From Deltaproteobacteria bacterium (GTDB lineage: Bacteria > Desulfobacterota > Syntrophia > Syntrophales > Smithellaceae), in NCBI GenBank assembly GCA_025361065.1, contig JANYAY010000185.1:1-33948 (forward strand): a stretch of 33,948 bases of DNA. The letters are read 5' to 3'. The translations under genes and the position numbers were made by a program. Each line of letters starts with the position of its first letter. The first letter of the stretch is position 1. Below, piece after piece: positions 1 to 6,494 of this stretch. Under the pieces are notes generated by a model, which was given only the letters and a program-made list of their open reading frames with translations, did not search any database and was not told where the DNA came from.

Positions 1-1
1 G

Positions 2-511
2 AACGGTATTTTTATAGCTACACCGGAACCAACTTCGATTGAAAATGTCTACCGGCTGATCCGGTCTATTTATTTCCGCCGGATCCATCAGTCTTTTACC
101 GTGTCTGATTTTAAGGCGCTGGAAGAAGAAGCTGTGCAGCATTTCGGTAGTGGTGCTTATGGCAAGCCGGAATGTATAATGCAAACTGTTCAAAGGATAT
201 ATCCGGAAACGGGTATAAAACTGGAGCATGATTTTGCCGCGTTTAAATTTAAACTCATTATTAATCAGCTGCATAAACAGGATGATGTCGGATTAGGTGC
301 GCAGATTTGCAAACTTGTTGAAAGGCATCTGGGACTCAAAATCGATTTTTCCGGAAACATTGCTTATGATGAACATGTCCATGATGCCATCTGTCAGCGG
401 GTATCCTTTTTAGATCGCTATCCTTATACCCGGACCGCCGGTGATTTGCGTGAACTCAGTAAGCAAATCATTTATTCCGCGGGCGAGCAGTTGATGATCA
501 ATTATTCCTGA
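2..511 (+). CDS. MinD/FlhG/ParA-like P-loop ATPase, C-terminal part (5' end outside window)
   Basis: The frame is open from the window edge, so only the last ~169 residues are seen. The segment reading TPEPTSIENVYRLIRSIYF is typical of MinD/FlhG-type ATPases, where a TPEPT stretch follows the nucleotide-binding core and an 'INQ' strand follows later (here LIINQLHKQDD). The Walker A motif lies upstream of the window. A GTG at 101 is an internal codon, not the start. Family members act in cell-pole, division-site or flagellar placement by an ATP-dependent membrane-binding cycle; the exact role here cannot be decided. It is followed 50 bp later by a J-domain/HTH gene on the same strand, probably in the same operon. 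Confidence 0.75.
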   Translation, partial: NGIFIATPEPTSIENVYRLIRSIYFRRIHQSFTVSDFKALEEEAVQHFGSGAYGKPECIMQTVQRIYPETGIKLEHDFAAFKFKLIINQLHKQDDVGLGAQICKLVERHLGLKIDFSGNIAYDEHVHDAICQRVSFLDRYPYTRTAGDLRELSKQIIYSAGEQLMINYS

Positions 512-561
512 AATATTTACCGGTCGCGATAAGTTTCGTGGAAAAGCACCCGGGAGTGAAT

Positions 562-1224
562 ATGGAAAAAAAATTTGACAGACTGAATTATTATGAAATG
601 CTGGATTTAAAACCGGATGCCACATTGTTTGAAATTCGTCATGCCTATAATGCTGCTCTACAGATATATCAAAAAGATTCTCTGATAAGTTATTCATTCT
701 TTTCCCCGGAGGAAAGGAAGGCAATACTTGGTCTCCTGGAAAACGCTTATCTTACGTTGATTAATGAAGAGAGAAGACAAGGCTATGATAACGAGCTAAT
801 CCGGCTGGGGCTTCTCCACAAGACGGCAAAGAAACCAGTTGTGAAGACACCGGTGAGCATTTTTGACATTAATCGGACACAGAGCAAGTGCGGACCGATA
901 AAAAATGCCGCTGCTGTCTTAAGGACAAAGGTTATGGAAAATCAATTCATCACAGAAATATTGTCCCGGGAGGAATTAAGTGGCTCTGATCTCCAGACGA
1001 TTAGAAAAGAACTGGCAGTGCCCTTGGAACACATTGCCCAGGAAACAAAAATACGGATAGATTATTTGCACGGGATCGAAAGAGATGATGTCCGGGCATT
1101 ACCGGCAGGGGTTTTTCTCCGCGGCTTTATTAAAGCATATCTGAAATGCCTCTGCCTGGAGCCCGTTGACGAAATCTGCCGCAGATACATGAATCGTTCA
1201 GCTTTATGTGGAGGAAAAGTATGA
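562..1224 (+). CDS. J-domain-like protein with RodZ-type helix-turn-helix
   Basis: 220 residues. An N-terminal segment (about residues 7-75, beginning NYYEMLDLKPDAT) resembles a J-domain, but no HPD tripeptide is visible where DnaK-stimulating J-domains carry it, so it is probably a structural or non-canonical J-domain. The C-terminal part (about 140-215) looks like the RodZ/HTH_25 helix-turn-helix: LRKEL-type first helix, a central 'IAQETKIRIDYLHGIE' and 'LPAGVFLRGFIKAYLK'. No transmembrane helix is seen, unlike true RodZ. The ATG at 562 is preferred over the upstream in-frame GTG at 538 because GGGAG sits 7 nt before it. The stop overlaps the next ATG (ATGA at 1221-1224), implying translational coupling. 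A role with the upstream MinD-like ATPase in cell shape or polarity is inference. Confidence 0.7.
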   Translation: MEKKFDRLNYYEMLDLKPDATLFEIRHAYNAALQIYQKDSLISYSFFSPEERKAILGLLENAYLTLINEERRQGYDNELIRLGLLHKTAKKPVVKTPVSIFDINRTQSKCGPIKNAAAVLRTKVMENQFITEILSREELSGSDLQTIRKELAVPLEHIAQETKIRIDYLHGIERDDVRALPAGVFLRGFIKAYLKCLCLEPVDEICRRYMNRSALCGGKV

Positions 1225-2153
1225 TCCAAAAGAACTTTACATTCCAGGCTCCGGACAAAACTCAAATATATGTTTATAAATGGCTGCCGGAAGGCCCGAT
1301 AAAAGCAGCAATAAATATCAGTCATGGGATGGCGGAAACCGCTGCCCGTTATGAACGTTTTGCCGGAATATTGACAAAACACGGATATGCAGTTTATGTC
1401 GCGGATCAGCGCGGTCACGGTAAAACCATCAAGGATCCGGCACATGCCGGCGAGGTGGGAGCAGATGCATTCAACCGGATGCTGGGCGATCTTCACCAGT
1501 TGTCGGAAATTATAAAAAAAGAAATTCCGGCAGTTCCTCTTTTTTTGCTGGGTCACAGCATGGGTTCTTTTTTAGCCCAAGGATATATTGCCCATTGGGG
1601 TGATCAATTAAAAGGGGCGATATTATCAGGGACGGCAGGCCCCGCTGATCTTATGACAGTTATCGGTCAGGGTGTGGCATTTCTGGAAAAATGGCGGGTT
1701 GGAGCAACAGGGAGAAGCAATCTCCTGAACACTCTGAGTTTCGGCAGTTTTAATAAACAATTTCAGCCGGCCCGCACTGATTTTGACTGGCTGAGCCGTG
1801 ATGAGAAAGAAGTCGACAAATATATTGCCGATCCCTTTTGCGGGGGGATTTTTCCGGCTGCTTTTTTCTTTGATCTGATAAAATTTATCCGGCAGATTCA
1901 TCATCCGGATCAGTTGCGCAAGATTCCGAAAAATCTGCCTCTGTATTTTTTTTCCGGCAAAAAAGATCCGGTCGGAGCGAATACCGCAGGAGTTAAAAAA
2001 TTAATGAAAATATATGAAAAACTGGGAATTGCCGACTTGAGTTTTAATTTTTACGAAGATGGCCGCCATGAAATGCTCAATGAAATAAATAGAGAAATTG
2101 TGATCGCGGATGTAATCAGGTGGCTGGATACAAAATGTCGTTCCGTGCTTTAA
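1221..2153 (+). CDS. alpha/beta hydrolase, lysophospholipase/monoacylglycerol lipase type
   Basis: 310 residues, a usual length for the Hydrolase_4 family. An N-terminal HGMAETAARYERF segment is followed by ADQRGHGKT, both typical of monoacylglycerol lipases and lysophospholipases. The catalytic triad can be placed: Ser113 in GHSMGS, Asp249 in FSGKKDPVG and His283 in EDGRHEML. No signal peptide or membrane segment is seen, so it is probably cytoplasmic and cleaves ester bonds of acylglycerols or lysophospholipids; the substrate is not determined. The ATG at 1221 is chosen over 1206 because GGAGG lies about 6 nt upstream and the start overlaps the previous stop. A palindromic repeat begins at the first base after its TAA. 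Confidence 0.85.
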   Translation: MIQKNFTFQAPDKTQIYVYKWLPEGPIKAAINISHGMAETAARYERFAGILTKHGYAVYVADQRGHGKTIKDPAHAGEVGADAFNRMLGDLHQLSEIIKKEIPAVPLFLLGHSMGSFLAQGYIAHWGDQLKGAILSGTAGPADLMTVIGQGVAFLEKWRVGATGRSNLLNTLSFGSFNKQFQPARTDFDWLSRDEKEVDKYIADPFCGGIFPAAFFFDLIKFIRQIHHPDQLRKIPKNLPLYFFSGKKDPVGANTAGVKKLMKIYEKLGIADLSFNFYEDGRHEMLNEINREIVIADVIRWLDTKCRSVL

Positions 2154-2252
2154 TCCCGCTCACTTGGGGACGAGTGTTAATTCTCGTGAGCGAGCTCGCG
2201 ATATAATGACCTTCATTTCATGCCTCGACAGCGAGCTCGCGAGGTGGTTGAT
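2154..2252 (+). repeat. stop-codon-adjacent palindromic repeat, long copy 1
   Basis: A 99-bp element starting TCCCGCTCAC and ending GGTTGAT. It contains two palindromes built on GCGAGCTCGCGA (2190-2201 and 2231-2242), separated by an AT-rich spacer with ATATAATGAC. The first base follows directly after the TAA of the hydrolase gene. Similar copies lie at 19304-19401 (long), 27461-27517 and, on the minus strand, 7923-7980 (short). The arms can form hairpins in RNA, so it may end or stabilise transcripts; this is inference. Confidence 0.85.
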
Positions 2253-2397
2253 AAACGCTCCGGCAATAATTCTCAACTGTCTGAATTTCATTTGGCCAAC
2301 CATTAATATTGACTTACCGGCAACTTTCCTTTAGCCTTACGCCGCTTGTCTCGATGCCCGGCGGGAGTAGCTCTCAGCAGAGCCTTGATCCGGCTGC

Positions 2398-2436
2398 GCA
2401 TTGTTATCGCGGAAAGGCGAATGGCGATAACAATGC
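2398..2436 (+). terminator. perfect 13-bp stem-loop upstream of the metallophosphoesterase gene
   Basis: GCATTGTTATCGC (2398-2410) is exactly complementary to 2424-2436, with a 13-nt loop. AAAATTTTT follows. It may be the terminator of the upstream transcript, although the T-run is short and preceded by A residues. It ends only 12 nt before the GTG start at 2449, so it could also affect translation of that gene. The stretch 2253-2397 between the repeat and this hairpin holds nothing else I can support; a TTGACT at 2309 has no good -10 partner. Confidence 0.45.
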
Positions 2437-2448
2437 AAAATTTTTCCC

Positions 2449-3588
2449 GTGGATGACTTTATGGTAATATTTCTTTTATCGTTTTTATTACTTTACGGCG
2501 GAATTCATCTTTACGCATTTATTCGGATGGACAGCATATTTCATTTTTCCGCCGGGAGTAAAATACTTATTATCTGCCTGCTGATAATTTTGATCTTTGC
2601 TCCACTGTTGGTGCGTATTGCCGAGAGCCGTCATCTGGAATTTTTGGCACGGTCTCTGGCTTACGCCGGATATCTCTGGATGGCTTTTATTTTCCTTTTT
2701 TTCTGCCTCAGTATAATTTTCGATGCAGTAAGATTCACCTTTAAGTTTTTACCCTTTGCGGTTACCGCCGGTCCTTTAATCAATATTACATTCTGCCTGG
2801 CTGTTTCTCTCTCCTTTATTTTTGTCGTTTATGGATACTTTGATGCCCGAGTGATTAGAATTAAAAAGCTGGAAGTCGCCACCGGGCATACCTTGCCTGC
2901 CGGCGGGAAAATTCGTATTGTCCAGATATCCGATGTCCATGTCGGTTTAATCGTCAAAGAAAAACGGTTGCAGGTCCTGATGGATAAAGTAAAAGAAGCA
3001 CAGCCTGATATTTTAATTTCCACGGGAGATTTGCTCGATGGTGAATTAAATAATGTCTCGCCTCTGGCTGCAATATTCGAGCAGGTTAAACCAAAATTCG
3101 GCAAATTCGCCATTACCGGCAACCATGAATATTATGCCGGAATCGAAAAGTCTCTCCAGTTTACCAGGCAGGCAGGCTTTGATGTTCTCCTCGACGAAAT
3201 TAGAGAAGTGGCGGGGATAAATATTGTCGGTATTGATGATATTACCGGCAGAAGAGCTGCCGCCATTGTCAACGAAAATTCCCGTTCGACAAAAACAATG
3301 CCGGTGATACATAATGATAAATTTATCCTGCTGCTGAAACATCAACCCTATGTCAACAAATCCGATAATTTTAATTTGCAGCTCTCCGGTCACACGCACG
3401 GCGGACAGATATTTCCCTTCCGGTTGATAACCGCTCTGTTTTTCCAAAACAACTACGGTTATTATGCCTTGGAGAAAAACAAGTCGCTTTATGTCAGCAG
3501 AGGGGTCGGCACCTGGGGTCCGCCGGTACGGATATTTGCGCCGCCCGAAATTACAGTTATTGATTTGATCGGACAAAATGCAAAGTGA
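2449..3588 (+). CDS. membrane-anchored metallophosphoesterase (YkuE/YaeI-like)
   Basis: 379 residues. The first ~130 hold four hydrophobic segments (about 5-25, 38-57, 70-93, 112-131), then a calcineurin-like phosphoesterase domain. All metal-ligand motifs are visible: D162 and H164 in SDVHVG, D194 in GDLLDG, N225 and H226 in GNHEYY, H298 in LLKHQP, and H315 and H317 in SGHTHGGQ. Related proteins are dinuclear-metal phosphodiesterases or UDP-diacylglucosamine hydrolase relatives acting at the membrane; the substrate here is unknown. The start is uncertain: GTG 2449 or ATG 2461, neither with a clear Shine-Dalgarno sequence and both just after a perfect hairpin. The gene stands alone between intergenic gaps. 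Confidence 0.85.
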   Translation: MDDFMVIFLLSFLLLYGGIHLYAFIRMDSIFHFSAGSKILIICLLIILIFAPLLVRIAESRHLEFLARSLAYAGYLWMAFIFLFFCLSIIFDAVRFTFKFLPFAVTAGPLINITFCLAVSLSFIFVVYGYFDARVIRIKKLEVATGHTLPAGGKIRIVQISDVHVGLIVKEKRLQVLMDKVKEAQPDILISTGDLLDGELNNVSPLAAIFEQVKPKFGKFAITGNHEYYAGIEKSLQFTRQAGFDVLLDEIREVAGINIVGIDDITGRRAAAIVNENSRSTKTMPVIHNDKFILLLKHQPYVNKSDNFNLQLSGHTHGGQIFPFRLITALFFQNNYGYYALEKNKSLYVSRGVGTWGPPVRIFAPPEITVIDLIGQNAK

Positions 3589-3664
3589 TCAGTGAAAATA
3601 ATTCTGAACCAGTCGCCGATGTTTTTTAATCGGATTCCTCAGATTCACAAAGGAGGATCATTGC

Positions 3665-4543
3665 ATGCCGTTTTTTACCACAGATGATGGTGTTCGTCTG
3701 CATTACCGGATGAGCGGTGAAGGCAGGGCGGTCGTGCTGATTCATGGATTAACTGCAAGTTCCCGCCACTTCCAAAAACAGATTCTCGTAATGGCCGGAC
3801 ATTTTAAAATCGTTGCTCCGGATCTGCGCGGCCATGGGGAATCGGGGACACGGCACGACCATCTGACGCTCAAGCGTCTGGCCATGGATTTAAAACAGCT
3901 TCTGGAAGTATTGAATATATCAAAAGCCTCTTTCATCGGCTGGTCGATGGGTGCGCAGGTGATTTTTGAATACATCAGAAATTATTCCTGTAAGGAAATA
4001 GAAAAGATCGTCATCATTGATATGACGCCAAAGCTGCTGAAATCGGCGGACTGGAGCTGCGGCCTGCCGGGTATTTTCAGCAGGAAACAGGGCGATTTCG
4101 GCCACGAGGATAATCTTTATATCCTCTCCGTTATGCTGGATAATTGGGAGGCTTACAGTAAGGTTGTTGCCCGGCGGATTTTAAATAAATCACTATATAA
4201 TGAAAAAATGGAATTCGACGCCGAAGCCTCTTTCAAAGGTAAAGAGGATCTTCCCTGGCTTTACGAGGAGGCAAGAAAAAACAAAGCCTGGGTCGCTGCG
4301 GCTTTTTGGGTTGCCATGGCTATGCAGGATTACCGGCCTGTTTTGGCCAGCATTGATGTTCCCTGTCTTCTGACCTACGGCACGGAAAGCAATTATTATC
4401 CACCCGAAAATTATGAATACATGCAAAAGCAGATACCCAATGCTCGGGTTGTTCCGTTTGTCGGATGCGGCCATGCTTTGCATATTCAGGACCCGGAATT
4501 GTTCAACGAAACGGTGTTGAAGTTTTTGCTGGAAATCAGGTAA
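3665..4543 (+). CDS. alpha/beta hydrolase (haloperoxidase/esterase-like)
   Basis: 292 residues of a classic alpha/beta-hydrolase fold: LIHGLTASSRHF (oxyanion-hole region), APDLRGHGESG, and a nucleophile elbow GWSMGAQ with Ser94. The general-base His is His270 in GCGHALHI. The usual acid aspartate position appears to be Glu241 (YGTESNYY) rather than Asp, which some hydrolases tolerate. There is no signal peptide. The start has an excellent AGGAGG (3651-3656) 8 nt before the ATG. The substrate cannot be told from sequence; it is unlike the hydrolase at 1221 outside the fold motifs, so it is not a recent duplicate. Confidence 0.85.
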   Translation: MPFFTTDDGVRLHYRMSGEGRAVVLIHGLTASSRHFQKQILVMAGHFKIVAPDLRGHGESGTRHDHLTLKRLAMDLKQLLEVLNISKASFIGWSMGAQVIFEYIRNYSCKEIEKIVIIDMTPKLLKSADWSCGLPGIFSRKQGDFGHEDNLYILSVMLDNWEAYSKVVARRILNKSLYNEKMEFDAEASFKGKEDLPWLYEEARKNKAWVAAAFWVAMAMQDYRPVLASIDVPCLLTYGTESNYYPPENYEYMQKQIPNARVVPFVGCGHALHIQDPELFNETVLKFLLEIR

Positions 4544-4549
4544 ATTGTA

Positions 4550-5236
4550 TTATTTTGCCATTCTCTTTTTTGGGGCCTCGTTTACCTCATATTCTCTCAA
4601 ACTCCGCACCATTTCCTGAATTTGATCGGGAAGGGTAGTGATTGGTTTTCCTGTGGAAAGTGCCAAACAATATATATGCGCGACCTTTTCCAGGAGTTCC
4701 GCGGCCAGCAAGGCTTTATCCATATTTTTACCGAGGGCGATTATCCCGTGGTTCTGGATAATGTAAGCGTTGGCGTTATTCCGGAGTTTACCCGCAACGT
4801 TGGCAGCCAGTTCCGCGCTGCCGGAAAGAGCGTAAGGGACAACCTCCACCGATGCGCCGAGGGTAAAAGAGACCTCGTCAAAAAGTGAGGGGATGGGCTG
4901 GTTAAGCACGGCAAAAACGCTGCCGTAAATTTGATGTGTATGAACGACGGCATTTACGTCCGGCCTCGCCCGATAGACGACTGCATGCAACCCGGCTTCG
5001 ACCGAGGGAGCGCGGCTCCCTTCCACCACCACGCCGGAAAGATCGACAATACATATATCTGCCGGAGTAATCTCCTGATATTTTACTGATGACGGTGTGA
5101 CAGCCATCAAATCACTGCCGTCAATTCTCACGGAAACATTGCCGCCGGTGCTCCGCAGGGAACCAAAATAACCGCGTTCCGACAACCAGAGACCAGTCTC
5201 CAGAACTTCCTTTTTATATTGATTATATAATCCCAT
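4550..5236 (-). CDS. class II aldolase/adducin family protein (L-fuculose-phosphate aldolase-like)
   Basis: 228 residues, matching the ~215-residue L-fuculose-1-phosphate aldolase family. Zinc ligands are visible as His99 and His101 (VVHTHQIYG) and His163 (IIQNHGIIALG). Glu80 (PSVEAGLH) matches the catalytic glutamate, and GNVSVR (about 32-37) is the substrate phosphate-binding loop. Such enzymes split a sugar 1-phosphate into dihydroxyacetone phosphate and an aldehyde, or decarboxylate related acids; the substrate is not known. Immediately upstream on the same strand is the remnant of an FGGY sugar kinase (5245-5400), the usual partner that would make its phosphorylated substrate. AAAGGGG lies about 12 nt before the ATG. 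It is convergent with the hydrolase at 3665, six bases apart. Confidence 0.85.
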   Translation of the reverse strand: MGLYNQYKKEVLETGLWLSERGYFGSLRSTGGNVSVRIDGSDLMAVTPSSVKYQEITPADICIVDLSGVVVEGSRAPSVEAGLHAVVYRARPDVNAVVHTHQIYGSVFAVLNQPIPSLFDEVSFTLGASVEVVPYALSGSAELAANVAGKLRNNANAYIIQNHGIIALGKNMDKALLAAELLEKVAHIYCLALSTGKPITTLPDQIQEMVRSLREYEVNEAPKKRMAK

Positions 5237-5244
5237 ATGTCGTT

Positions 5245-5400
5245 TTAACCCCTTTCCCGAAAGTTATTGATTTGACCGGGTGCAGCAAGATGGGTCCAAC
5301 TCCGCTTGGCCATCTTTGTTGCTCCCGTTGCGGGATCCGGCAGGAGAGGGCGTCCCGAGCCGCCGCTCACATCAATTGCCATCAGGTATTGCGTTTTCAT
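5245..5400 (-). pseudogene. N-terminal remnant of an FGGY-family carbohydrate kinase
   Basis: A 51-codon minus-strand reading frame starts MKTQYLMAIDVSGGSGR and continues through DPATGATK to RSWTHLAAPG. This is the pattern of the first ~45 residues of FGGY sugar kinases (for example xylulokinase or LsrK type: YLxAIDxGTGSxRAxxxD ... EWxHxxxPG). Homology then stops and the frame terminates 8 bp before the aldolase start, so more than 90% of a ~500-residue kinase is missing. Replacement of the usual GT by SG in the phosphate loop (DVSGGSGR) is a further sign of decay. It has its own promoter (5433-5461) and AAGGAG (5415-5420), so the fragment may still be translated as the first cistron of the aldolase transcript. 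Confidence 0.65.
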
Positions 5401-5432
5401 AGGTTTGTCCGCAGCTCCTTTTTGCTGGAGGA

Positions 5433-5461
5433 AGTATAAAAATATTGGTTTTGTAAGTCAA
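5433..5461 (-). promoter_or_regulatory. sigma70-type promoter for kinase remnant and aldolase
   Basis: On the minus strand, TTGACT (5461-5456) and TATACT (5438-5433) are separated by exactly 17 nt. The predicted transcript start lies about 25-30 nt before the kinase-remnant ATG. This is one of the best promoter matches in the window. Confidence 0.7.
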
Positions 5462-5804
5462 GACATTATGGTCAGCCGTCTCTTGCCTTCTTTCATCCAA
5501 CTGAGCAGATCCACTCTCCCCATTTTATCCCGGCGTCTGAGGATAATTTATAACATTCATTATTCTACAGACACAAAAGACGGATGATGCAAGATTTGCC
5601 GGCGGCCAAATCTCTCTTGACTTCTCAACGATTTAGGAGCAGACATTAGACGAAATTTATCTGACTGGGGCGTCGTCAACAGAGCCACAACTAACATGAA
5701 TTTTTCAGTATGACCCGCCGTATAAATAGTTGCCGAAACCCTGTCTTTGAAAAGAGGCGGGAATTGTTTTTGGGGAACAAAATAATCGCAGGAGTTTTCT
5801 TCAA
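5462..5804. other. non-coding gap between divergent aldolase and sensor kinase genes
   Basis: Short frames on both strands here lack ribosome-binding sites and any family resemblance. No clear promoter for the plus-strand sensor kinase was found, apart from the GGAG (5791-5794) that serves as its Shine-Dalgarno sequence. Confidence 0.5.
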
Positions 5805-6494
5805 ATGAAAGATGCTGCCAAAACAAAAAGACAGCTTATAAATGAACTCCATGAATTAAGAAAGTCGGCAGTTGATGGGCAAAGCTCCGTAGAGCAATTC
5901 CGGCAACTAAAGGCAAGTGAAGAAAGATATCGCGTCCTGCTGGACGAGTCCACTGATCCCGTCTTCTCTTTCAGCCCGGACGGCCGGTATCTATATGCCA
6001 ACCGTGCTTTTGCCCAAGGAGTGGGAAAGGATATTGACCAGATTATCGGCAGGAATATCTGGGATGTATTTTCCCGGGAGGAGGCGGAGAAACGTTTTGC
6101 CGCTCTGAGCCATGTTTTTCAATCAGGTGAAGAAAAAGTCATCGAAATCCGTGTCCCCCGGTCTGACGGTGACCGCTTCTATATTACGACGATTACGCCG
6201 ATCAAGGACGAGCAGGGGAAGGTCCTCAGCGCTATTTGTTCATCCAAGGAAATTACCGACCGCAAAAGGACGGAAGAGGCACTGCGGCAAAGCGAGGGAA
6301 AGTATTCGGCGATATTTCGCCTCAGTCCCATGAATGTCTCCTTATCCACCTTAGTCGACGGTCGATATGTGGAAGCGAATGATTTATGGTTCCAGACAGC
6401 GGAATATACCCGCGATGAAGTCATTGGGCATACCTCTACGGAACTCAATATATGGGCCAATCCGGAGGATCGCCGGAGGATCGCCGGAGGATGA
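5805..6494 (+). CDS. PAS-domain sensor protein, N-terminal half of a split hybrid histidine kinase
   Basis: 229 residues. A short N-terminal coiled coil (about 1-45) leads into PAS domain 1 (about 40-150, with GRYLYANRAFAQ and a PAC end ICSSKEITDRKR) and the first half of PAS domain 2 (from about 160, with GRYVEANDLWFQ). There are no membrane segments, so sensing is probably cytoplasmic. GGAG sits about 10 nt before the ATG. The frame ends at TGA 6492-6494 inside PAS 2, exactly at an 11-bp tandem duplication. Removing one 11-bp copy joins this frame to the next gene as ...NPEDRRRMTKTIAEGG, a continuous PAS domain, so the two frames were one gene of about 680 codons. Confidence 0.8.
   Translation: MKDAAKTKRQLINELHELRKSAVDGQSSVEQFRQLKASEERYRVLLDESTDPVFSFSPDGRYLYANRAFAQGVGKDIDQIIGRNIWDVFSREEAEKRFAALSHVFQSGEEKVIEIRVPRSDGDRFYITTITPIKDEQGKVLSAICSSKEITDRKRTEEALRQSEGKYSAIFRLSPMNVSLSTLVDGRYVEANDLWFQTAEYTRDEVIGHTSTELNIWANPEDRRRIAGG
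6462..6492 (+). repeat. 11-bp tandem duplication causing a frameshift
   Basis: The unit CCGGAGGATCG occurs at 6462-6472 and 6473-6483, followed by a nine-base partial copy at 6484-6492. Eleven is not a multiple of three, so one unit more or less changes the frame of the sensor kinase. It also creates GGAGG at 6475-6479 and an ATGA overlap at 6491-6494. Confidence 0.9.

Noticed and set aside
5282-5322. Imperfect hairpin (GCAGCAAGATGG with CCATCTTTGTTGC) that might be a small RNA or riboswitch
   Set aside because: It falls within the FGGY kinase remnant on the minus strand, whose coding pattern explains the sequence better.
5560-5826. 88-codon minus-strand frame overlapping the sensor kinase start
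   Set aside because: No ribosome-binding site, no recognisable domain, and it overlaps the well-supported start of the PAS protein.
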